Assembly: GCA_021234155.1 (NCBI GenBank)
Contig: JAJEKV010000003.1
Span: forward strand, 33,775,166-33,839,165
Reading direction: 5' to 3'
DNA from: Isoetes taiwanensis
Lineage: Eukaryota > Streptophyta > Lycopodiopsida > Isoetales > Isoetaceae
DNA: 64,000 bases
Shown: piece by piece, positions 56,582-64,000 of the stretch
How the letters are laid out: each line of letters starts with the position of its first letter
Numbering within the stretch: position 1 is the stretch's first letter
Notes under the pieces: generated by a model
Database searches by the model: none
What the model was told of the DNA's origin: nothing
What the model saw: the letters and a program-made list of their open reading frames with translations, nothing else
Program-made: the position numbers and the translations under genes

Positions 56582-57563
56582 ATGCATCTTGAGGAGACCA
56601 TAGAAATTATAGAAAGTTCTTGTGATGTACAGGAGAACATACCTATTGTTGGTGCTGCAGGCAAGAGAAGGAAATGGAGAAATGAGTGGACAAAAATTCA
56701 CAAATGGGCTTTTAGAATGAAGGCTCCCACAAATGAAGATCATGCGAAGTGTAGTTGGTGCATTGAATTTAGGAAGGACGACACATACACAAGAGAGGGT
56801 TCTAAAGTGATGCAACTATCAACGTTGAATGAGCATACAAAATCAGAGGATCATGTATATGCAGCTGCTGCACATCACCATAAGGTAAAAGGTGAGAATG
56901 TGAAAGGTCTATTGAATGTTAAAAATTGATGCTATTCATAGTATAGAAATGGCGAGAATTATTTTGTGCATACAAAATATACATTGGATGGCACAATGTT
57001 CTATTTCCTTGTCTAGATTTTGTGACGTTTGTGCTCATTTGAGGCATATACATGCACCAGATATGCTTGCTAGTGATGAATATGGTGCTTACACCAATGA
57101 CATGGCTGCACGGGAGTTTCTTATGAGCATTCACAATGTATTTAGGTCTAATATACTTGATGAGGTGAGCTCCTCTCCATGCTTTTCCAATCTTATTGAT
57201 GAATCAACAGATCGCACACTTGAGAGGCATCTTATTGTGTATATGCAATATCTAACTCAAAATGGTAAAGGTGAGCCTAAGTGTGTTTTTTTACGACGTT
57301 TGCCACTTGAAGACGGTAGTGATGAGTCATGTTATGATGCTTTACAATCCTTATTAATCTCTATAGATCTTAAGAAAGATAAGGTAATTGCTTTTGCTAC
57401 CGATGGTGCATCCACAATGCTAGGGTGTCGCACTGGAATGGTCCCTAGGTTTCAAACGAAGAACCCCGACATTAAGGGTATCCATTGCATAACACATAGA
57501 GAAGCACTCACGGTGAAGGATGCATTGACATCAAATCCTGATATTTTTTATTATACTAACTAA
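56582..57563 (+). pseudogene. hAT transposase relic (BED-type finger and DUF4371-like core)
   Basis: The first frame (56582-56929) has KRRKWRNEWTKIHKWAFRMK followed by CSWC and, 30 residues on, LNEHTKSEDH, a BED/TTF-like C2H2 finger. A frameshift leads to the second frame (56916-57563) with LIDESTDRTLERHLIVYMQY, VIAFATDGASTMLGCRTGM and IHCITHREALTVKDAL. These match the hAT group that includes ZNF862-like and DUF4371 transposases (a DESTD strand, DGAxxMxG, and HCxxHRxAL). The frame ends in stops at 57561 and lacks the C-terminal dimerisation domain. Active relatives cut and paste DNA with 8-bp target duplications; this copy is dead. Confidence 0.85.
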
Positions 57564-57649
57564 CAAAATAACAAATTTAATTCATGGTTGGGGAAGTCAT
57601 CAAAGCGACACAAGGAGTTTTAATGATTTGTTGAATATCTATGATCAGC

Positions 57650-57931
57650 ATCACCTATGTACGAATCATCTATGATTCGTACTAAGCATTTAGAGAGGGA
57701 GAAGAAAAAGCTTGAGGATCTCTTGCATGATATTAAAGAAGGTTGGGCTGAATTTGGAGTTTCTTTGATATTTGATGGATGGACTGACAAGAAAGGGAGG
57801 CATATCGAGGCATCTATTGCCTATTCCAGAGGCAAGAGTTATTTTCTTATGTCTCATGATATTTCAGAAACAGGTAAGACTGCAAAGAACTTAGCTTCAA
57901 TTTGGAAAGAAAGCATATTGTTTGTTGGCAC
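57650..57931 (+). pseudogene. Second hAT transposase relic (DUF659 domain), truncated
   Basis: The frame reads YESSMIRTKHLEREKKKLED, then GVSLIFDGWTDKKGRHI, SKSYFLMSHDISETGKTA-like residues and SIWKESI. This is the DUF659 domain of another hAT subgroup (consensus with a long Lys/Glu helix, MSDGWTDxKGRxI, and FLxSxDxS). Its reading frame runs into the CACTA-like terminus at 57932 and stops 5 codons later. The DUF659 type normally does not follow a DUF4371 core, so two different elements are joined near 57600-57650. Confidence 0.8.
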
Positions 57932-58185
57932 TACAAGAGAATGACAGTTAGGCGTCAGATAAATCGTCAGGCATTTTCAAAACATTATGGTTGACGATTT
58001 CTCTGACGATAAAACTGACGATAATCCACCTGACGTTTTGTCTGACGAACCTTCGTCAGAAATTACGTCAGTTTGTTCGTCAGGGATTTCGTCAGGCGTA
58101 TCGTCAGGCATAGCGTCAGGGATTTCGTCAGGGATTATTCAGGCTTTACGTCACACAAAACGTCAGAAAAATCGTCAGGAAAGTC
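57932..58185. mobile_element. CACTA-like terminus with subterminal CGTCAG array
   Basis: CACTACAAGAGAATGACAG at 57932 resembles the conserved CACTACAAGAAA end of En/Spm (CACTA) elements. Right after it, CGTCAG occurs 15 times in about 230 bases (57953-58181): eleven in forward and four (CTGACG, 58004-58047) in reverse orientation. Dense short direct and inverted motifs inside the ends are typical of CACTA transposase binding sites. No TNP2 or TNPA gene and no opposite terminus was found. The Ser/Gly-rich frame 57987-58259 through the array is a by-product. Confidence 0.75.
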
Positions 58186-59246
58186 ATTCTAAAGGCACTA
58201 ACACAATTTTTCCTAAGGGGAAAACCTATAAATTTCCATCCCTAGCTAGAGTATTCTGATAAATCATCTTCCATGTAGGTAGGAATGCGATCTTCAAGTT
58301 TTTCCTATTACATGTGATTAGCATTGGTCCATTGTCTCAGTGCCTCAATCACCAAGGCTCCAGTGCACCATAGCTTGCAAAAATGTTGCGAAAATCTCTG
58401 TGCTATGGCGATCAACTTCAGAATGTTGCGAAAATCTCTGTGCTATGGCGATCAACTTCGGTGGTTCATCTTCATTTGCATGCCCATGCATTATGCATGT
58501 CTAGAGCCCTTGCATGTCATTCTGTTATAGAGCACTAGATGTCTATTTTCAAAGAATAAATATGGCGATGGCATATCTGGAGCTAAGCCATGGCGCTGGT
58601 CATGAATAGATAGTCCGTTACCACAAAATTTGATGTAGCTATGAATCGTGAACTATCTCCATTTTGCGAATCCGGTCGAGACCCTACTGTAAATGCGGCA
58701 AGGGTTTATAGTAAATATGGCACTCAGAGGATACACTGCCATATCAATGGCTAGGAGCCGTCACTTAAGCTATAATGTTCTTGCTCGGGAATAATCTTCG
58801 CACATGTGGTTAGATTTCCACAATGGTCTTCACTTTTATTTTAAGCCATTTTCCTTTGGATATTAAACCATCCTTGCCCTAATGGTCATAAAGGAAATTA
58901 TAAGTGCCAAGGGCCTTGGGAGCTAGGGATCAATCCCTAGTAATATATTTGTAAATTGAGAGATTATAACATTTATTTTGTATTAGTCCCTTGGTGGCGG
59001 TCCCCCCAAGGTGATTTTTCCTAGCTTGCTTAGGTTTCCATCCAAGGGTAATTCTACATGTAATGTGTGTAAGGTGGAGGTATGAATCCCCTTGCACTTT
59101 GTTAATTGTAAGATAAGAAATTTTTCCTTGGTTATTTTTTTTTTTAAAGACCCCCTTGCATATATGGTTAAGGGTACTAAAGTTAATGTTATTGAAGGCC
59201 TAGAGATCTAGGGGTTGAATCCTTTGCTCCAAACTCAGGCCGAGCC
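58186..59246. other. Region between the CACTA-like end and the next gene
   Basis: No gene was recognised. An exact 38-bp direct repeat with a 2-base spacer lies at 58382-58459. The rest is AT-rich. Confidence 0.4.
58382..58459. repeat. 38-bp tandem duplication
   Basis: The unit beginning AATGTTGCGAAAATCTCTGT is repeated without mismatch at 58382-58419 and 58422-58459. Non-coding. Confidence 0.9.
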
Positions 59247-59299
59247 ATGAGAGAAGCTGCTCAAGGTCAGTACTCAGTATTGTTCAAGTGTTTAGGCTT

Positions 59300-59480
59300 C
59301 TGTTCGTTGCTCTGATTATTGTGCAGTGTTTGCTCTGTTTTTACTGTCAGTAAATCTTCTGCCTAAACTCCTGTCTATTATTTCTATAGCAGTGACTTAA
59401 ATTTCTATAGCTGCTCATACCCCTGTCTATCATTTCTATAGCTGCTCATACTTCTGTCTATTAATTTTATAGCAGTGACT
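59300..59480. repeat. Short tandem repeats in intron 1
   Basis: CTGTCTATTATTTCTATAGC, GCAGTGACTTAAATTT and TTTCTATAGCTGCTCATAC recur two to four times in the first intron of the DGQH/HAD gene. Non-coding. Confidence 0.65.
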
Positions 59481-59754
59481 TAAATTTGCATTTGCATAAT
59501 TAATGTCCTTCCTGTGTTAAATTGTCCTGCTCATGATTAACTGTTTTGTCTATAATTTGTCCACCTATGAGTAAATTAATATGACTGTGTTTATTTGGCC
59601 TATCTTCGAGTGACTGTTCGGCCTTTCTGTAATTGTCACGCCTTTTGAGTGTGTCTGTAATTGGCGACTGTATGCCATTCTGTATAGTTTAGCCTGGCCG
59701 AAATGGATGACCACTCGAATTCGCGCTAAGCATGTATTGCACCCTCGTCTGCAG

Positions 59755-60915
59755 GGAAGAAGAGATAAAACCGATTGGTAATTGCTACACCTCCTCCTAA
59801 GAAAGCAAGAGGCTCGGAAGATACTCCAGCGACCTCAAGCTCACAGAAGAAGGGAAAACCTAATGAGGACGCAATATCCTATGCATTGTCGATGGATGAT
59901 AGCGGATCCATTATCAGAGCAGACACAAATCCTCCATGTCCCGACGAGAAGATGGATGACAGTGCGGAGTGGTATGTTGATGTAGGCAAAACAAATGGTA
60001 AGGTGGATCTTGTGTTACACTCCAAGAAGAAAGAGACCGATCTTATGAAGAAACAAGGTATTCTTATCACTTGTGAGGAGCAGGATGACATATGTTGTCA
60101 ACTCCTAGTGGAGGTTGTGAAGAACCACAAGAAAGATCTCATCAGATTTGCACATGCCAGGGCAACTACTTTCAAAGATGGTCTGATGAAGAAGGACGTG
60201 AGTGCAGAGTCATGTTTCAAGTATGGATGGCCTCAAAATACTGCTCTCACTCCAGTGTCTATAAGTGAAGGGGTGTCTGCAGTGAGGAGAGCTTTGCGAG
60301 GACCTTCGCCAAATTACTACCTGGAAGAGTTGAAGCATCAAAATGATATCAGGGATGTACGAAGATTGCTAGACTTAGGAAAGAACATCCCAGCTGCAAC
60401 AGTTGATGGCATTTTGGCAGAAAATGACTCCGAAAAGAAATCGCAGCTGGAGGCAATGAGTAGGCTAGTCAAGTATGCAGACAACTACACACTTGGCCAA
60501 TCTTTTACACATCTCATCTGGTGAGATCACATAAGTCAAGTCTTGTTAGCAGGAGGTATGACCCTGAGCATGCTAGAGAAATCTTGAGGGCGATGGTGAG
60601 GAATCCAGGCCAAGTTCCTATGCCAGCAGACGTGCTTCCTTGGGATAGGAAAAAGGATGCTCCACTCCAGTGGACAACACTAGAGGAGCTTACAGTGGAG
60701 AACCCTAATGTATGCTTCCTTGTTATTGACGGACAACATTCTATTGAGGCACAACGATCCCTATCCAACCAGGCTAACCAAACAGGACAAACCATGTATC
60801 TGCTACATTACAACCACAGGAGGTGTCGGTTTCTAAGCCCCCATACCCATGTGGAGGACCTGGCAGAGATTAGTGCAACATTGAACGAAATGGGCGAAGT
60901 TTTTCTTTATAAAAG
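59755..60915 (+). pseudogene. Exon 2: N-terminal region with a DGQH (DGQHR/ParB-like) motif
   Basis: The first frame (to 60522) has a Lys/Pro/Ser-rich start (PPPKKARG) and then folded-looking sequence (WYVDVGKTNGKVDLVLHSKK, CCQLLVEVVKNHKKDLIRFA). After a one-base frameshift the second frame (60521-60914) reads VSRRYDPEHAREILRAMVRN, VENPNVCFLVIDGQHSIEAQ and DLAEISATLNEMGEVFLYK. The VIDGQHSIEA strand resembles the DGQHR motif of DndB-like and the ExGxHRxxA motif of ParB/Srx-like folds (bacterial DNA modification and partition proteins). That link rests on one motif and is tentative. The exon ends at an AAAAG/GTTAGT donor. Confidence 0.5.
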
Positions 60916-60979
60916 GTTAGTATATTAGGTGGCCTTTAGTTAGATATATCAAGTAGGAATAACAGTAGTAGACTAGGTC

Positions 60980-61310
60980 CAGCGTGTGTCCAAGCGTGTC
61001 AATTCGCGCCGGGCGTGTATCCATGCTGACAATTATCGGATGAATACACGCCAGGCGCGAATCGGCAATGTACTGCCTGTTCAAATTGCTTCTGGCGTGT
61101 ATTCATGCAGGCGCAATTCGCGGATGAATACACGCCGGTAATGAAAAGCATTGCCGCATTCGCTACCGGGCGTATTCATGCGCTGGCGTGTATGGATGAA
61201 TACACGCCAGCGCATTGGGTACGTACTTCCTCGAATAATCGCTACCATCGGTATTCATCCGCCAATTGTCGCGCCCGATACACGCCAGCGTGAATTGGCA
61301 TGCCCGGCTT
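60980..61310. repeat. Intronic array of a 25-bp motif in both orientations
   Basis: The motif GGCGTGTATTCATGC, often joined to ATTCGCGCC, occurs about ten times in direct and inverted orientation in intron 2 (for example about 61011, 61038, 61091, 61122, 61168, 61184, 61196 and 61274). Variants stand in intron 1 (59719-59740, TCGCGCTAAGCATGTATTGC) and in the 63262-63369 intron (TTCACGCCAGGCGCG and CGCGCTTGGCATGTATTGC). I saw it nowhere else in the window. Confidence 0.75.
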
Positions 61311-61434
61311 TGTCGCTTCTTGATTATCCCGTTGCTTGATCTAAAAGTGGTTCATTTTGTATGCCCCGCTCATATTGGTCGACATGATTTCCTTATTCGC
61401 GGCAAACCATTACGTGGAACAACTCCGCATGCCC

Positions 61435-63261
61435 CGCCAAAGAATGGATAGAATATGGAAGACAAACAAAACAGGGAGGAACGAAGTCTGAGGAGTTTAA
61501 GGCATTGGAAAAGACCTTGGCTCAGACTATCATCCAAGATAAGAAACCAAGGGAAAAAAAAAACAGGAAAAAAAAAACTGGGGAGGAAGCAGGGCGAGAC
61601 GCCCGGCTTTCCGAGGTCCTACAGATGCCTGAAGATCGCCTTCGCTAAGGATCGGTTCAAGGGCGGCGGAACGAAGTTCGGGATGCTTATGTTCGTAAAC
61701 AAAATTGCCGAACCTAATGGGGAGAGTGCCTCCTCAAGATACTTCAATATTTGATTTGAAGACTACCGAGATGAGGAAAGTACGGGGCCTTCAAGATGAT
61801 GAAATCATTTGGTTGTTAAATCAATGCATAAACAAAGAAGTTCTGTACAAGAAGGCTTCTTCAGTGAAGGACAAAATGTCCTTCATTGATTGTTGCACTC
61901 ATATAAAGAACATGCGAGTTATGAAGGTAGCAGTTGGTGAAGAACTTCAAAAGCTATCTCCGTGATGTAACATTATGCGAACTCGGCCTGCTAGACAAGT
62001 ATGGCGTGTCTGCTGATGACATCAAGAAATACGTCTTCTGGTCGAAGGAATTTTTGCAAAACAGGAAATCAAAGAACCAACAACACAACACAAAACTATC
62101 AGATAAGGTGATGGCTGAGCTGAGAAGAAAGGTTGCCATTCCCGAAGATGTTGGTGGTGACTTACCCGCACTCAATACACGGTCTCTCACGGCTATAAAG
62201 GTCTCCTACCCGATACAACAATAGACCCTAATAATATTTCTTTTGTATTGGATAGCGGAGGATCCAAAAGGAGAGAAGGGATGACTCAACAAAATTACAA
62301 CAGTTTTTTTTACTAGCTGCGGGTTCTCTTCTCTTTGAGACAAAGGATCTTGATTTGAGGATCTCGGTTTAAAAGCGCATTTGTATAATCTTCATCATAA
62401 TGATATCCCTTGTGCGGATGACGCACTATGAGGTAGCTAAGAGCAAAAGGGCATCGGATAAAAGTGCATGGCGTTGTTTTCTTTTGGATGAACCTAATTT
62501 GAAAAATGTCTTCTACAAAGCGGATGATGAGGATGAAGCGAATGAAAAGCGAGGAATTTGATGTTCCTAATCTCACCGAAAAAGACATCACTCTGGACTT
62601 GGCGACAAAAAGAAAAAAAGGGCCCTTGAATAAACATGAGTTTGCAATCAATCCGGCAAGCTATCTTGTTGAGGCATTTGCACCACTTGATACCACCTGA
62701 TGTGAATTACATGTTGGAGGGTATATTGGTAGAGAAGCCCTGAAGACATCAAGAAGATGTTTAAGTTTCATCAACGATGACCAGTCCAGGGATTTCCTTG
62801 AAGTGTTTTTCGAAAAAGTACTAGCCACGGCTGATTGGGGTCCTATCAAAGATAAAACCCGTTGGCTTTGGTACCTTACAAAGGGCGGATGCACTACTAG
62901 TTCCGAGAAGCCTCCAAGTGCAACTCCGAGATGTTCAAAAAGCAATGCAACCCCAGGGAGAAGGGCCGCCCAATGCTATCGCCTTTGGACGATGAGATCA
63001 TGGAGAAAAATATGGACTCTATGCTTGATAATATTGCAACTGGTAATGTCCAGCTTGGGGGTACGACTACGGTAGTTCCTGATACCATCCAGGAAGATCA
63101 TGCAAGCTCAAGTGCAACCACTGAGGTTAGGAATCAAAACCCTGTGGTAGCTTTCATAGAAGAGAACGGTCGCACTAAACCGTGGAGTTGATGCTTCCGC
63201 GCGCATGGCATCCGGAGTGAACTAGGACGCTTCTTTGAGGGATGACTTCGATGATGAAAGG
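61435..63261 (+). pseudogene. Exon 3: middle region, strongly frameshifted, unknown fold
   Basis: Successive frames give EWIEYGRQTKQGGTKSEEFK (61440), MLMFVNKIAEPNGES (61685), IFDLKTTEMRKVRGLQDDEI then KDKMSFIDCCTHIKNMRVMK (61750-61930), LCELGLLDKYGVSADDIKKY with FLQNRKSKNQ (61970-62090), FDVPNLTEKDITLDLATKRK (62548-62610) and LSPLDDEIMEKNMDSMLDNI (62975-63035). Each block reads as plausible protein and the order is steady, so this is one gene with indels rather than separate small genes. No domain was recognised. Confidence 0.5.
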
Positions 63262-63369
63262 TAATTCACGCCAGGCGCGATATGTAGCTTACTTGTGACG
63301 GACAAAACGCGCTTGGCATGTATTGCAGACCACTTTTGCATGGCTAACTCTTTGTTTTCCATGGTTCAG

Positions 63370-63925
63370 GGCTCCACCTGCTTGTGACAAAATCATTGTC
63401 TTCGATCTGAATGGTGTCTTGTGTAAAACGTTTCCTAAGAAGCTTATTAATAGGGATGACTTCGAGCAAGTCCCTCTAGAATCGAATACTAAGTGGATCT
63501 ATCCTCGTCCACACTTAGAAGATATGATGAATAAGGCATTCAGATTGTTTCAAGTTGCCATCTGGTCCTCAATGGAACGCAGAAATGTTGATGAAGTACT
63601 TAGGGTGTTATCAGGCATGAATCGAGACTTTGTGACGATTTGGGACCAAAGAAAGTGTATAAAGTTTCCACATCCAAAAGATCCGGATGGCAAATCGGTC
63701 TTCGTGAAACATCTTGGTACTATGATGGATCAGCTTGGCATTCAAAAGAAAGAGGACATCATAATAGTAGATGATGATGCTCTTAAGTGCTTTTATAATC
63801 AAGGTCAGGCTCTAAATCCACCAACTTATACTCCACAAGATTACTCAACAGATAAGTTTCTAGTACTATTCATGTCCATCATGAGTGGCTTGGCTGCTGG
63901 TAAAACAGTATCAGATGTTGTCTAA
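63370..63925 (+). pseudogene. Last exon: FCP1/NIF-type HAD phosphatase-like domain
   Basis: The exon follows a TTCAG acceptor and continues the codon split at the previous donor. It reads APPACDKIIVFDLNGVLCKT, the HAD motif I with Asn in place of the second Asp (DxNG, 63404-63415), then the WIYPRPHLEDMM segment, the motif II strand FQVAIWSSMERRNVDEVL, and IIIVDDDALKC as motif III. The layout is that of FCP1/NLI-interacting-factor phosphatases, and resembles plant relatives with DLNG. In canonical members the second Asp is the general acid, so activity is doubtful. A stop at 63923-63925 (TAA) interrupts a frame that stays open to the window end. Confidence 0.75.
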
Positions 63926-64000
63926 ACGCATCCAAAACTAGATCGGACTAAGGAGATGGATCCCTATCTTGAGAGTTATTTGACAAAGAAAGGACTAGTC

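Larger units (their letters stand above)
59247..64000 (+). pseudogene. Multi-exon gene with DGQH motif and FCP1/HAD-like C-terminus, decayed, continues past the window
   Basis: A chain of plus-strand exons can be followed by splice sites and phase. Exon 1 is a short start at 59247-59265 (MREAAQ then GT donor). Exon 2 is 59755-60915, exon 3 starts near 61435, a 108-bp intron is at 63262-63369, and the last exon starts at 63370. Exon 2 has an in-frame TAA near its start and a frameshift near 60515. Exon 3 needs at least five frameshifts to be read. A TAA at 63923 is followed by the same open frame to the window end (DRTKEMDPYLESYLTKKG). It was probably a protein of more than 1100 residues. The parts are described separately. 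I do not know a named family for the whole, and a mobile-element origin is possible. Confidence 0.6.

Noticed and set aside
57987-58259. Ser/Gly/Asp-rich 90-codon ORF as a gene
   Set aside because: The frame is produced by the CGTCAG/CTGACG subterminal array and has no other support.
60511-60560. A very short intron at the exon 2 frame change of the DGQH gene (GTGAGAT to AGCAG)
   Set aside because: It would be about 30 bases, below the size of plant introns; a frameshift is more likely.

Overview
The window is nuclear DNA of a land plant with a large, repeat-rich genome. The evidence is spliceosomal introns with GT/AG borders, a chloroplast-targeted alpha/beta hydrolase, PPR, LRR and RBP45/47-type gene fragments, and plant-type MULE, hAT, CACTA-like and LTR elements. 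I cannot fix the lineage from sequence alone. No operons, CRISPR arrays or organelle genes were seen.

Intact genes are few. A chlorophyll-dephytylase-like hydrolase lies on the minus strand at 8942-11406; seven exons can be joined with correct phases into 377 residues. Two paralogous, plant-specific cysteine-rich proteins of unknown function lie on the plus strand at 7778-8356 and 35313-35954. The stretch just upstream of the second one is a 1.4-2.4 kb direct duplication (30640-32050 and 32697-35055).

Layout: 1-1272 is a foldback element. 1673-1900 is an RBP45/47 exon relic. 2300-4270 is an LRR receptor relic split by a 1560-bp solo LTR with a perfect 5-bp target-site duplication. 7.7-11.4 kb is genic. 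12.8-17.5 kb holds a palindrome, a 98-bp tandem array and little else. 17.5-29.9 kb is a nested mobile-element complex. 30.6-36 kb holds the duplicated segment and second Cys-rich gene. 37.6-44.6 kb holds foldback elements and a hexanucleotide microsatellite. 45.4-46.6 kb is a decayed PPR gene. 47.5-51.6 kb holds tandem duplications and a hAT-type MITE with an 8-bp target-site duplication. 52.5-54 kb has two convergent unknown ORFs. 56.6-58.2 kb has two hAT transposase relics cut by a CACTA-like terminus. 59.2-64 kb is a long, frameshifted multi-exon gene with a DGQH motif near the front and an FCP1/HAD-like phosphatase domain at its end.

The most unusual part is 17.5-29.9 kb. On the minus strand, downstream of an LTR with a tRNA-Met-type primer-binding site and an array of 74-bp imperfect hairpins, lies a decayed gene whose C-terminus is a histone H3 fold about half identical to canonical H3, but with a long charged N-terminal region instead of the H3 tail. 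A 6.8-kb Mutator-like element has inserted beside it, with SWIM-finger transposase remains and terminal arrays of an AATCGCTTAAGCGATT palindrome. A second minus-strand gene relic lies beyond it, behind its own copy of the hairpin array. The H3-like gene, its hairpins and the DGQH/HAD gene are the best candidates for undescribed biology.
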